Origin: Chelydra serpentina
Lineage: Eukaryota > Chordata > Testudines > Chelydridae
Direction: 5' to 3'
Length of the DNA stretch: 64,000 bases
NCBI GenBank assembly: GCA_037349315.1
Contig: JBAIAC010000023.1
Span: 36,122,501 to 36,186,500, forward strand
Positions 31,708-43,654 of the stretch are shown here, in pieces. Both the position numbers and the translations under genes were made by a program. The notes below the pieces were generated by a model that ran no database searches, was not told the DNA's origin, and worked only from the letters and a program-made list of their open reading frames with translations. Position 1 is the first letter of the stretch, and each line of letters starts with the position of its first letter.

Positions 31708-32022
31708 CAGTGGCGTAGCCAGGTTTAGAGCACAGGGGGAGCGGAGCTAAAAAAAAGGCGCCGGGAGCAAAAAGCATCAGGAGCAAAAAAAGGCGCCGGG
31801 AGCAAAAAAAGGCGCCGGGAGCAACAACAAAAAAGCTCCGCTCTGGCTGCATCATAGGAGCAAAAAACGTCGGGAGCAAAAAAAAAAAGGCGCCGAGACA
31901 AAAAATAATGCTCCACTGTGGCTGGCTGCAGCGTAGGACCAAAAGGCATCAGAGCACAAAAAAGGCGCTGCTTCTGCTCAGTGGGGGCCGCTCCCCCTGT
32001 TCCACCCCTGGCTACGCTACTG
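31708..32022. mobile_element. hAT-type element with internal GGCGCCGGGAGC array
   Basis: Ends CAGTGGCGTAGCCAGG and, inverted, CAGTAGCGTAGCCAGG. Flanks CTCATTAT (31700-31707) and CTCATAAT (32023-32030) match at 7 of 8, the size expected for hAT. Inside, about 31750-31830 carries a roughly 20-bp unit (GGCGCCGGGAGCAAAAAAA and variants) three to four times, with further scattered GGCGCC blocks. The two long minus frames here come from this simple composition. Confidence 0.8.
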
Positions 32023-32029
32023 CTCATAA

Positions 32030-32590
32030 TCCTCCAAACCTGGGCTGAAAATAAAGATGATATTCAACTCAAAACTCAGATCTGAACTCCTCTAAACTTT
32101 GAAAGGGAGGGAGCCATTGAAAGCCAATGCAGATCTTAATCTAAATTTCATTGTTATGGCATCTCTCTATATTGGCTGAACTAAAAGCCTGGATCCAAAC
32201 ACTGAAACTTTGCAGGTTTGAAATCCAGACCTGAAGTTTCCAGTAAGGTCCATCTTTTACTGGAAGTATCATGAGAAGAGGATTTCTGCTACTGCCAGGA
32301 ACTATTATGACAATAGCCTATTTTATAGCATTTCAGCTCTTCACCTTCTACCCCTAGGGTAAATTTCTATTGAAAATATTCATCTGGTTCCAGTTAGCAA
32401 ACTAGGTTTTGGAACAAAGCAATGGGGCTACTGGTTCCTAGAGCTGATTGGGTTCTAGAGCTACTGGTCCTCTGACTGAAACCAATACAGGCCAGTAGAA
32501 ACCTATAGTGACCAGGGTTCCAATGAAGTCTACTGGAATTCCCTCTGGGGGACCCTGGTCAGAACTCAGAAATTCAGAGGGAGCACATGA
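32030..32590. other. Unassigned sequence
   Basis: No exon or repeat family recognised. Confidence 0.4.
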
Positions 32591-32591
32591 A

Positions 32592-33445
32592 TCACAGAAT
32601 CATAGAAATTTAGGGCTGGAAGGGAATTTGAAAAGTCATCTAGTCCAGCTCCCCACTCTGAGGCAGGATCGAGTATATCTAGATCGTCCCTGGCAGGTCC
32701 TTGTCTAACCTCTTCTTAAAAACCTCCAGTGACAGGATTTACACAACCTCTCTTGGAACCCTATTCCAGTATTTAATTATCCCTGTAGTTAGAAAGATTT
32801 TCCTAATATCTAATCTAAATCTCCCTTGCTGCAGATTAAGCCCATTACTTTTTGTCCTACGTTCAGTGGACCTGGAGAATAATTGATCCCAGTCCTCTTT
32901 GTAACAGCCCTGAACATATTTGGAGACTGTTATCAGGTCCTCCCCTCAGTCATCTTTCCTCTGGACTAAGCAAGCCTAGTTTTTTTAACCTTTCCTCATC
33001 GGTCAGGTTTTCTAAGCCCTGTATCATTTTGTTGCTGTCTTCTGGACTCTCCAATTTGTCTACATCTTTCTTAAAGTGTAGTGCCCAGGACTGGATGCCA
33101 TATGCCAGCTGTGGACTCACAGTGCTGAGTAGAGCAGGACAATTATTCCCTGTGCTTTATATATGGCAGTCCTGTTAAAACACCCCAGAATGATATTCAT
33201 CTTTTTCACAACTGCATCACACTGTTCGCTCATATTCAATTTCTGATCCGCTAAAACCGCCAGATCCTTTTCAGCAGTACTACCACTAAGCCTGTTACTC
33301 CCCCTTATGTAGTTGTGCATTTGATTTTTCCTTCCTAAGTGAAGTACTTTCCACTTGTCTTTATTGGATGTCATCTTGTTGGTTTCAGACCAATTCTCCA
33401 ATTTGTGAAGGTCATTTTTAATTCTAATCCTGTCCTCCAAAGTGC
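32592..33445 (-). pseudogene. CR1 LINE: ORF2 C-terminus and 3' end
   Basis: Read on the minus strand. 33440-33117 encodes KWKVLHLGRKNQMHNY, EKDLAVLADQKLNMSEQCD and NIILGCFNRTAIYKAQ, the region after the reverse transcriptase in CR1 ORF2. The next 500 bases continue in broken frames and reach the CR1 tail (+ strand GAATCATAGAAATTTAGGGC). It is 5' truncated near 33445. CR1 proteins copy CR1 RNA and probably also the SINEs here, which share the tail. Confidence 0.85.
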
Positions 33446-33449
33446 TTAA

Positions 33450-36105
33450 AAATTAATGTTTTAACACTTGAGGATCCTGAAAATAGTTTACTTTGAATTT
33501 AAATCTAGACATGGACAAAGGATCAGTATGTGCATTTTCGCTAAATTGGTTCACCAGTTGCTCCAGTTGGCCTTATTCAAAATGCTAAAGGAAGCCCACA
33601 AATATCATAATTACCCGTTTCGACAGGAACAAACTGATCCAAAGCCCCCTGAAGTCTTTGGAAAGGGCTTCACTGATTTCAATAAGCTTTAGATCAACCA
33701 TTAAGCGATGTGCCTGTTCCAGGGAAACAGAGCAGTGATTCTGGCATGCCGCAGCATTAGAGCCAATTTTTCCTCTGGATTAGACTGGCATTAGACTTGG
33801 GATTTTTACTCATCTTCTTCATCATTGGGGTTTGGATCGCCTGCTACAATCATCTGAGCAAGTCTCACCTGATCATTTCCCTGCCATTGCCTGGGCATTC
33901 GTGGCATCTCAGTCTCTCCTATTCTCTGTGTGTGGCACCCAACACTTCAGTCTCCTGAAAACTGGAAATACTTCAGTATAACTTGAGTTACCGGGCCCAT
34001 TATAGTGATATCAGGGTGAGATTTACCCTGAGGTTGGCCAGTGATATACAGGAGGTTTGACTAAATGATGTCATGGTCCCCTTTGACCACAAACTCTATG
34101 AAACTTTGCCAGCAGGGGGCTAGGTGACTCCATGGGCAGGCAGAGGAGCGAACATGCAGTACAGTACACCCAACTGCGGCCCAAAATGGAACAGCCTGTT
34201 CCATGGCTGGGTGTGTCACTGATGCAACATCCATACAGGAAGCTATGACCCTCACCAGAGTCGTCTTGTGGCAGTGGAGTGCTAGCAGGCTGAGCCCTGC
34301 GTTCGAATCCTGCTGGCCTACTGAGAGAGTGCACTATGGAATTAGGTGTGTTTGCTGTTGTGTTTCATCGGTATGGTAGCTAGTTACCGTGAGATTCTGA
34401 AGTTAAAGCTCTTGATACCCTAGAGAACATCACTTCCTTCTATGGACCAAAATGTCAAGTCATTGCCAAGTCCTCACTCAGGCAAAACTGCTGAGGTCAA
34501 TAATTAGTTTACAGAATCAACAGGCAGTGGTTGATAAGGCAAAATGGAACGGACTGATCAACCTGCACTATTTGATGTGAAGGGGTTCGATCCCAAACCC
34601 TCAAGAAAGCTATTTGAGAAGCACCTTCCTGGATATATATTTTTTTCCTTCCTCCCAAGCATGCCATGTGGTTTTGATCAATCAGTATAGGACAGTTTTC
34701 ACTTTAAGCCAGCTTTGCCCCGTGGGCCTCTAAACATCCCCAAATTTACAGATGTTTGAATCATTAGCCTTAGCCAACCCAATTACCTAGGTCAATCTCT
34801 ACTGAGGGGGCAGAGAAGGGGAGGTTGTATTTTAGTGCTTACACCTAGGAACAAATATTGCCTTTATATAACCCCTTTACTGTACAAATGCTGCCTTGGT
34901 GCTGTTGGAATTTGGGGATGTGACAGATCTTCCAGGATCTGGACAATAATTAAACCTACCTTTAAGCAAAATACGCTTCCCCTGAGTCCCTCCCTACCAC
35001 CACCAATGCAACTTGTTATTCAGCAAAGCAATTACAAACATTGGAAGTGGCAGTCTGGAGTGGTCACGTTAATTTCTGTAGCCATTCTGCTACAATAGAA
35101 GGGGGGAATTAGCCATAATTACAATGTGAATGAATTGCATAATGCTGTGTGGCTCGTCATCAGTAGAATGTGTTTTGATTACAAGCACAGAGGCTTGAGC
35201 TGCATGGAAATTGTAGACTTACATTCAGGTGTCTTCTTTCTGGTATATGGGATGTAAGGGCGGGGGGAAACATTTTCTAAAGTTGATCAAAAATGGATAT
35301 GGGAGCTTTTAAGGGCAAGTTGCCTTTAGTTCTGTTTGTCTGTGATACACTGGCACTGCTAGCTACCAATTTCCATATAGTAGAGTATGGGTAATAGATA
35401 GGAAATAAGGTCTTTCAGTTGTTCAGATCCCCGCTATGCTCTTTATTAAAAGGTTTACTTTCAGGTGATTCTCTCATTAGGAAGCCATTCTCTCTGTTAT
35501 CCCAGGGGATCAGGAAAGCCAGTGTAGTTGGCCTCAATCTGTGAGACAAGAAATATTCGATCATGGCAACAAGAGAAGAAGGGACTAAAAAAAAAGTGAA
35601 GGGAAGCTGACAAACAGCTGCTCAAAGAGACACTCAGAAGAGCAAAAGAAAATTGATGCATTTTAAAATCTAAAGTTACCCAGATTTTAGAGAATGTCAA
35701 GAAAGACTTCACTGTGGGTTTGATTCTAGACCTAGGCAAAGGTGTTTATGGGGCAAGGGTTATTAGGATGTTTATATCAAGGATAATATTATCTGAAATC
35801 CAGTCTCTCCACGCTTCAACTTGCCAGAAGACTGAATCAGGAGTTCTGTGGTGGGACAGATTCCCACTGCAGTCAAGAAGGGGTTAAAAAGCATCTCTGG
35901 GAACAGTTAGCCCCAAGCTGGCACATCTGTGAGGCCTGCCCTTAATGTACAACCTATGCCAACCTCCTGAACAGCACCTGCTCTTTCAATATTTTTCCCT
36001 GTCCTAGCTAATTGATTACAATGCATTTGTGTTACTCAATAGACTTCAAAGTCCACATTCGTCTTCCTAAGCCCAAGGAATTGTGCATCAGAGGAGTGAC
36101 CATTG
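33450..36105. other. Mostly unassigned; LINE scrap and tRNA-like motif
   Basis: 34030-34115 (GGCCAGTGATATACAGGAGG, TTGACTAAATGATGTCATGG) resembles the terminal block of the CR1/L3-like copy at 1440-2002, plus strand. 34264-34318 has a box-A-like GTGGCAGTGGA and a box-B-like GTTCGAATCC and may be an old tRNA-derived SINE head. No exon recognised. Confidence 0.4.
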
Positions 36106-36109
36106 GTTT

Positions 36110-36380
36110 GAGCCAACTGAATATTTTGTTGGAAATGAATTATCCAGTCAATGTCACCCCTTTTTCTGCTTGAAAATAATTTGTGAAACAATCCTGGTTT
36201 TCTTCTGAAATATTATTACTTTTTGCACATCAGTTTGGATGAACAATTTTCAGCCCATCCGCAAACTGGTCACTTCTGAGTATTCACTGTTTGATATTCA
36301 CTATTCATTACTTCTAGTGTGTGATTGGTCAATGAAGTCACATGGTATTGTTTCTGTTCTCTGATGGAATGACCCTCAAA
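36110..36380. repeat. Unnamed dispersed repeat (copy 1)
   Basis: Shares with 52630-52870 the blocks AATTATCCAGTCAATG (AATTATCCAATGAATG there) and TGTGATTGGTCA...AAGTCACATGGT, in the same order, orientation and spacing. The family is not recognised. The inverted CCAAT box (ATTGGTCA) in both is compatible with an old LTR promoter but is not proof. Confidence 0.55.
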
Positions 36381-36384
36381 AAAG

Positions 36385-37785
36385 AGATTCAAGATGGCCC
36401 CAGGAACAATTTTTGTGCAGATATTAGAATGTGTGTATATTCACATGAATATTTGCACAAGCATTCTTGATACTTTTGCTTTCCACAGACATTCTTGCAA
36501 ACAAAAATTTGCTCGTGGGAATGTTCACAAAGCGTGAAATTCATGTCAATGAAGGGGACCTTCATAATGCTTACCTAGTAATCCTGAGTGTGATGCATAG
36601 GTCTTGTGCTAACCCTCAGAATTTCACCAAGAAAGAAACCCAAATGGGTCATGGATACTAGTTACTTACATTTGCAATTCTTATGCAAAAGAAAAAAACC
36701 TGATACAGTTTTGCCCTAGTCACTTCTTACTCATTTGTGTTGTAATTTGCCCTTGTGAAATTTCCAGTATTTCTTATCTTGGGTCAGGGTGAATGTGGAT
36801 TGCACTGACGTAAGAATTCTCATTATTTTGGCACTTCTGTCTCTGGTCCTCATTGAAATAAGGAAGAGTAGAAGATGATGAAAATGATCTTTTTTTACCC
36901 TCTTTGAAGAGAACTACATTAGTGAACCAGGGACCTTTAAGTTCGCACCTGCAGCATCCACACAGGGTAGATACAGTGCAGCTCTGTGGTGCATACTGCT
37001 ATTCATGCCCCCTAGTCTGAAGTGCCAGGCAGTGTAGACATGCCTTAAGATAACTGAGCTAAGCTATCCATAAATCAGCACTCTATACTGAAATAATTTA
37101 GGAACTTGTGCCACTGCATATCTTTAAAGCAAACAGTGCCACAGCTGTCATGGTAAACATCAGTCTGCAGTGAATAGAGTACCTTTCAGTCTGGTTCAGC
37201 ATATAAGCCTGGCTAATGAAACAGGATTTTGGCTTTTATTATTTAGGGAACAAACACATTCACTTGGTCAGTTCATCTTTTAGTTTTTCCTGGGATGGGG
37301 AGCCCCACAGGAGGGAATGTGAAATCAGTCACTTGAACATGAGGAAAAATTCATGGTTTAATAACCTTGAATTGATAGACTTCGGGGGTTTTTGTGCCAC
37401 AAAAAAACTGTGTGAAATATGCTTGGATCTTTAGCCAAATGAGCTCTTGACTTATCAGTCTGACCCCTGCATAGTTCCATAAAGGAGAATGTTATGGGGG
37501 AGGCGGGGGGGATTCTAGTTTGCTTTAAAAATCAGTATATATGTCACTTAAAGAAGTTCAGTTTAATATTATACAATTCTGAATTTTCCCAAAATAAACC
37601 ACGTAGTTCATACAAAAGATACATAGACGCCCATACAAGGAATTTCACTAAGATACTGAGACAGAGTCCAATACTCTCAGAAGTTAAACAGTGCCCGACC
37701 CTGTAAATAGTTCCAGGGGCTGAAACTGGACTGCTTGTGGAGGTGCTACCCACCATGAGTAAGACTACTACAATCTGCACCATGA
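36385..37785. other. Mostly unassigned; partial MITE end
   Basis: 36930-37050 ends CAGGCAGTGTAGACATGCCT, the right end of a GTCTACACT-type MITE; the left end is not clear. No exon recognised. Confidence 0.4.
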
Positions 37786-37965
37786 TAGCCTGGTGTACAC
37801 ACACAGTTGCACTGGTTTAACTGAAATGTACAGACGTAAGCTAACCCAGTATTACCAATTTTCATCCAGTACAAGTGTGTCCACAAAGAGGTTTGCACTG
37901 ATTTAACTAAATCTATTTTTTAGTTAAGCTGGTGCAACATAGACAAGGACTATGCTTTAGAGCCT
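37786..37965. mobile_element. Palindromic MITE-like repeat
   Basis: GTTGCACTGGTTTAACTGAA near the left and, inverted from the right, GTTGCACCAGCTTAACTAAA form arms. A central GTGTGTCCACAAAGAGGTTT block suggests a composite of two hairpins. Confidence 0.5.
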
Positions 37966-37969
37966 ATGA

Positions 37970-39420
37970 GACCGGCAGTACAGGCCTTATTACATCATGA
38001 GAATACAGCTTCAACATTACATAGCTTTTGTACCGCGGTTTTCTATGTTCCTTAAGGATTATTAAAGGAAAAGGTTTAATTTAGGATAGTAAATAGATAT
38101 AGACACACACACCTCCCTCCCTAAGATATAGAGTAAAAATCAAGGGTTTTTTGGAGTATATATTAATTTAAATATCATATTCCCAGTTGTTTACACTGAA
38201 ATGAATACAAATTAATTCTAAATTATCAAAACTGTTCCCAACTCCTGAACTACAGAATGCAGTATAAATATAAACTAAATGTCCTTGTTATATAGTATAG
38301 TAGTATACATTTGTATGGATGTGTATATATTATATTTATAGTAATATATGTAATTAGCTGTTAATAATATTTTGAGGTTTTGACCATTTAATATTAATAT
38401 GTATTCATTTCAATATATATGATCATAATGAATGTATGATATTCAGGGTAATGATACATATATATACTCCATAGAATTTTCATTTTCATTCTGCATTACT
38501 TAAGAATTAATTAATGAGCACTCGCAATGTTACTCAACTGTTGAATCCCCATTTCCCTCAAAGGAAGGCAATAGCAGAATTAGCTCACTCTAAGTACTAC
38601 AATTAGCAGCAACTACATGAAAGGCATGAAGAGTTCAGCCACATTAGAGAATATTATTGTACTGAGACTGTTATGCAGTGGATGAGCTTTTTGTATGATT
38701 TCAAACCATTTTAAACTAATTTCTTTTTCATTCTATCTTACATATTGTACTAGAGCTTCAGTTACCCAGGGTTCCTTCCACTTCAACCACTAATGTCATA
38801 TATTATCATATTTTGAAGGGAGGGATGGGCCTATTATTTTAATACCCTTCCCCTCCCCTCCAATGCAAGAGAATAGACGTACCCCTAAGGCATGTCAAAC
38901 CTTGTAGTTGTCATCTAAGTAATTTCCTACTAGACTTCCTGCCCTTTTTTTTTTTTGGCTAAGGGAGCAATTAAGACACTTTACCATGAAGCCACGCAGC
39001 ACAACAGGGAGCGCACGTCTGGATGGTTATTGCTCATACTTGCCGGAAGTATCAGGGAAAGCCATTTCTGAAGTACCATAATCCCTTGGACGTGTACTCC
39101 ATGGAGTCTCAACAGGCTATTGTGAAATGGGATTTTCAACTACGGTAGAAGGCCCTACGTTGGCACACACCCACTGGGCAGCCACTCTTTCCAATAGGTT
39201 GATTAGGACAAAGAGCTATTTACATGGAAGTCTGAAAAGTCTAGTGATCAATAATGCATTGAATAAAAACACCAGAAACAAAATGCTACCTATTTCCAAA
39301 TGCCAAGAAACAAGATTCTAGTGTATGCCCTAGGGCTAGTGAGAATTTGATAGGAAAATCAAAACAGGTAGAACTTCTGCAAAAGCCTCTTAAAAGCAAG
39401 CTCACCATACCTGAAAAGCT
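37970..39420. other. AT-rich unassigned region
   Basis: 38100-38500 is extremely AT-rich with many TATATA and TAATAT stretches, possibly a matrix-attachment type sequence. No exon recognised. Confidence 0.45.
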
Positions 39421-39425
39421 CACTA

Positions 39426-39731
39426 AGGGCAGGTCTACACTACGGGGAGGGGGGAGAGGTTTCGATGTAAGGTACACAAATTCAGCTACGTGAATAACGT
39501 AGCTGAAGTCGACGTACCTCGCTCGACTTACCTCGCCGTGAGGACACAGCAATGTCGAAGGCTGGCGCTCCCCCATTGACTCCACTTCTGCCTCGCGTCA
39601 GGGTGGATTACCGGCGTCGACGGGGAGCACGTTCTGGGATCGATTTATCGTGTCTAGATTACACACGAAAAATCAATCCCCAAAAGATTGATTGCTACCC
39701 GCCGAATCGGCGGGTAGTGTAGACTAGCCCT
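39426..39731. mobile_element. CpG-dense snap-back MITE (copy 2)
   Basis: Ends AGGGCAGGTCTACACTAC and, inverted, AGGGCTAGTCTACACTAC match at 16 of 18. TA borders both ends (39424-39425 and 39732-39733). Oriented opposite to the copy at 2003-2293 and retaining the same two hairpins (39481-39507 and 39695-39717). No coding capacity. Confidence 0.8.
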
Positions 39732-39734
39732 TAG

Positions 39735-40010
39735 ACCCTGATTCAGCAAGGTGAAGCCAATGAGACTACTCACATGCTTAAAACTAGGCATGTGCTTATG
39801 TACTTTGCTGAACTGAGGCTTAAATTTGCTGGGGCTCCGACATGGGCAAATAAATTTGAAGACAGTGGAGAATTTAAAAACTGAGGGGCAGGATGGGGGA
39901 AATAAGGACAGCAAGATATAATGATGAGTTGGGCACTGTCCAGTAGAAGAGCAGATGATGCCAGCTGTCAGTGGTAGAAAGGGACAGATGAGGTTTTATA
40001 GGGGGAGCCA
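39735..40010. repeat. Partial GATTCAGCAA-type palindromic repeat, then unassigned
   Basis: 39737-39815 (CCTGATTCAGCAAGGTGAAG, ACTACTCACATGCTTAAAAC, TTTGCTGAACTGAGGC) is half to most of a snap-back MITE; a fragment also sits near 58225-58275. Confidence 0.45.
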
Positions 40011-40012
40011 GC

Positions 40013-40134
40013 TAGGGTGACCAGATGTCCCGATTTTATACGGACAGTCCTGATTTGGGGGGCTTTTTCTTATATAGGCACTTATTACCCGCACCCCCGT
40101 CCCGATTTTTTACACTTGCTATCTGGTCACCCTA
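40013..40134. mobile_element. Short MITE, GTGACCAGATGTCCC family (copy 2)
   Basis: TAGGGTGACCAGATGTCCCG at the left and TCTGGTCACCCTA at the right are inverted ends, each including a flanking TA. Same length and internal blocks as 25298-25420. Confidence 0.8.
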
Positions 40135-40139
40135 GAGCC

Positions 40140-40910
40140 AGCATTTTCAGCACTCCAACTAAACAAAGCCCCAAACTGCTTACAGTGCATTAATGTTTAT
40201 TAAGTAGCAGAGAGGTACAAAGAAAAGCGAGGTAGTGATGTTTTCTTCAGGTTGTGCTCATAAGGAGAAAAGATGAAGTGGTTTATATCCTCTAATCAGC
40301 CCTGAATCATCGCGCCTCTGCTCAGCTGCATGGCCTTCACCATCAGGACAATAGGGATGCCCTTAGCTGAGCAGATTCAAGGGTATATATATGCTATTGA
40401 AACTTTCAGTTATGTTAGCTGAGCATCAGCATTCCAGAGCCTTCTAGTTTACAACTGAAATATTTTCAGTTCCCAAGTATATTGTCTGATATTTGTTGTA
40501 GAAGAAAACTTGATTCTTTATAATGCTATTCATTGGGAAGCTAAAAAATATCCTTGTCCAAAATAATACTACTTGTATCCCACAACCTCTAGCTCTAGTT
40601 CAATTATAACATTCCCCGTACCAAACCTATCTAGGCCTAATTAGGAAGGTGGAGTTCAAAGTAAACCAGAAAATTTAGGCTCACACAGATGAGCCATTAC
40701 AACTGACCAAAGAGGGACTAATCCTGTGAAACACTACTCATTAGGGTTAGTATGAGGTTCCGAGTCTGGCCCATAATAAATAATTCACTATTCCATCTCA
40801 TTCAGTCAGCTCCTAGGCCCTGATCAAAACCCCACTGAAATCAGTGGAAAGACTTTCCTTGACTTCACTGTGATTAGCACTCAGAAGTTAGCAAATGCCT
40901 GAATTAAAAT
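40140..40910. other. Unassigned sequence
   Basis: No exon or repeat family recognised. Confidence 0.4.
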
Positions 40911-40913
40911 GCC

Positions 40914-41456
40914 TGTGCAATCTTAGTTCAGTCCCATTGTGCTTATGCATTATGATAGTCTTTAATTATATCACCACATACTATTTTTTCCAAAGGACCC
41001 CTGCCTGCCTCATTGAGTGCACAGGATGAAGAAGCAGCTATTCAATTTTTTTTTTCTTTGTTGCTCAGTGTGTGTGTGGCCCCATGATTTATTTACTGCA
41101 CACAATTCAAACCCTACTCGGAAGACAGAATTATTAATTTCCTCATAGGTTTTTCTATAGATTGCAGCATTATAGTATCTGAGTGTTTCACAAACATTAA
41201 TTTATCTTCACAACACCCCTCTGAAGTAAGAAAGTAGGAATTATACTAAGGCATTCTACTGCCTTAGCCATAAGAGCATTCTTTGTCTTCCTGCAATCCC
41301 CTGCCTCCTTCAGTAGACCCCTTACACGATGAGGGAGGCAGGGATCCTGCAGACAGCAGCCTCCTTGTTTACATAAAAAATACTATGTGATCATGTAATT
41401 AAAGACTGCCTCATAATGCGCACACACACAAGGGGGTTGAATTAAGATTGCACAGG
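40914..41456. repeat. Large imperfect inverted repeat, arms about 110-135 bp
   Basis: The left arm (40914-41025) and the reverse complement of 41321-41456 share TGTGCAATCTTA, GCATTATGA, CAGTCTTTAATTA, ATCACATA and CCTGCCTNCCTCAT blocks in the same order. The spacer is about 300 bp and holds a CORE-SINE-like piece near 41175-41300. A third copy of the arm is at 56757-56832. Confidence 0.65.
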
Positions 41457-41593
41457 CCTCCCTAATTTTGGCATTTCCTAGCTTCTTGACTTTACATCTT
41501 ATGTTCTTTTAACATGTGGCGGAGGGGGAGTGTATACATACAATTTCCTAGGTTTTAAAAATGCACACTGAAATAAAGAGAAATTATATTATA

Positions 41594-42720
41594 GAATCAT
41601 AGGGTTAGAAGAGACCGCAAGGGTCATCTAGTCTACCCCCCAAGATGCAGGATTTGTTGTATCTAAACCATCCAAGACAGATGGCTATCCAGCCTTTCTT
41701 TTGAAAACCAGTGAAAGAGCTTCCACAACCTCCTTAGGCAAAATGTTCCATTGTCCTACTGTTCTTACAGTTAAGTTAAATCTCAGGAAAATCAAGGGGG
41801 AGGGATAGCTCAGTGGTTTGAGCATTGGCTTGCTAAACCCAGCATTGTGAGTTTAATCCTTGAGGGGGCCATTTAGGGATCTGGGGCAAAAATTGGGGAT
41901 TGGTCCTGCTTTGAGAAGGGGGTTGGACTAGATGACCTCCTAAGGTCCCTTCCAGCCCTGATATTCTATGATTCTATGGAAAAACTTCCTAAGTCTTCTA
42001 TGCTGTAGTTTGAACACATGGCCTTTTATTCTGCCCTCTGTGGCAAGAAAGAACAACTTTTCTCCATCATTTTTATGACAACCTTTCGAGTATTTGAAGA
42101 CTATTATCATGTCCCCCCTTAATCGCCTCTTTTCCAAACTAACCATACCTAGTTCCTTCAGCCTTTGCTCATAGAGCTTGAATTCCATCCCATCTTTGTC
42201 ACTTGCCTCTGGATTCTTTCCAGTTTCTCTACATCCTTTCTATACATTGCTGACCAAAAGTGAACAGAGTACTCCAGCTGAGGTCAAACCAGCGCTGAGT
42301 AGAGTGGCACTATCACCTCCCGTGATGTGCATGCTATGCCTCTGTTAATGCAATCTAAACCTGCATTTGCTTTTTTTTTTTGCAACAGCATTGCATTGCT
42401 GACTCATGTTGAGGTTGTGATCCACCATAACTCCCAGATCCTTCTTAGCAGGGCTACTACAAAGTCAGTTATCCCCCATTCTGTATTTGTGCATTTGGTT
42501 TTTCTTCTCTAAGTGTAGCACCTTACTTCATTGAATTTCATTTTGTTGTCTATAGTCCCATTCTCCAGTTTGTCAAGATCCATCTGAATTTTAGCTCTAT
42601 CCTCCAAAGTGTTGGCAACCCCTCCTAGCTTTGTGTCATCTTCAGATTGAATCAGTATTCTCTCTCTTCCTACATCCAGGTCATTAATAAAGATGTTAAA
42701 CAACATCGGACCCAGAAAAT
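41594..42720 (-). pseudogene. CR1 LINE ORF2 and 3' end, split by a SINE
   Basis: Read on the minus strand. 42715-42509 encodes GPMLFNIFINDL, then SEDDTKLGGVANTLED and KLENGTIDNKMKFN, the reverse transcriptase motif C region of CR1. The usual FADD is read here as SEDD, so the first position of the motif is lost. Downstream it runs through broken frames to a CR1 tail (+ strand TAGAATCATAGGGTTAGAAG). It is interrupted by a SINE at 41796-41978. Confidence 0.85.
41796..41978 (+). mobile_element. tRNA-derived SINE inserted in CR1
   Basis: Complete copy: head GGGGGAGGGATAGCTCAGTG, B box ATTGTGAGTTTAATCC, body TTTAGGGATCTGGGGCAAAA, GACCTCCTAAGGTCCC and tail TATTCTATGATTCTATGG. CR1 sequence resumes immediately on both sides. 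A short GGAAAA on each side may be the target duplication. Confidence 0.9.
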
Positions 42721-42834
42721 GACACTCACATGAGTCCTCAGCAGGTCTGGAACCTGTAGATCACCACACAGACCTCTTAACATAGGCAAAACAATGTATT
42801 TTTCCCTAGTCTCATTCTCGGAAACAACTGAACC

Positions 42835-42985
42835 ATTTTGGCTGAAATTTTCCAAAATAATTCAGCCTGAGGCAGACACCTGGCATGTAAAATATCAGCC
42901 CAAATGGTTAAAAATTAGGAATACTATAAGCAACTCAAACCAGAGTCTTATAATGGGAAGTGTCGGGCAACCTTAATAATAGGTG
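42835..42985. repeat. Unnamed dispersed repeat (copy 1)
   Basis: Shares with 57778-57955 the ordered blocks TTTTGGCTGAAATTT, GAGGCAGACACCTGGCATG, TATAAGCAACTCAAA, GGGAAGTGTCGGGCAACCTT and GGTGCTACCAGCC, same strand. Family not recognised; no coding sense. Confidence 0.65.
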
Positions 42986-42989
42986 GTGC

Positions 42990-43650
42990 TACCAGCCCCA
43001 CTGATAATATGGAACAGTAGTAACGGCAACAGCCTCATTATGAAAAGGTGCCATGTTTACTGCTAAGACTGTCACGCGTTCTGAATTCCTGCTATTCAGA
43101 CCGAGTCATTGGTGAATGACATAGAGCAACCATACGATAAGTAACACTGTTACGCTAGTGGAGATTTACTGCGAGGTTCTAGTGACAACAGCAATTCTGT
43201 ATTTCTCATCCCTGAAGAAGCAGAGGATGATCTAGAAATGGTAGAAGGAATAGATATAAGAGGCAGGGGATGGCTGGTTGGGCTGCTCTAAATCGAACTA
43301 ATGTGTCTCAGAACGAATTCGAAAGCAAACCCAGGTCTGTATACAGGGTGAGATTTTTAGCTGGTCGAAACAGGCAGGGATCCATTGATTTCAACAGAAC
43401 TCTGCCCATTCATATCAGCTGAAGATGCGTCCCACAATGTCTTATTCCAATTAATGCCCGTACTAGTGTTCTGTGAACCTCACTTTAAATAAATGGGCCT
43501 GAAGCTCCTATTTAAAATCAGGAATAACTCCACTGCGGCCAATGGCGTACACTGGTGTAAAACTGAAGTGAGAGAAGAATCAGGCTTAATATCTTTAAGA
43601 CGTAAAACATGGCAGCAAACTTAGTCGGTCGCTCTGTCTTTTTAACACAG
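42990..43650. other. Unassigned; possible short hairpin element
   Basis: 43482-43590 (GGAATAACTCCACTGCGGCC ... GAATCAGGC) may be another short palindromic element. No exon recognised. Confidence 0.4.
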
Positions 43651-43654
43651 CCGT

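Noticed and set aside
31634..32027. Overlapping minus frames of 100-102 residues rich in Phe, Leu, Ala
   Set aside because: They translate the A-tract and GGCGCC array of the hAT-type element and differ between frames only by composition.
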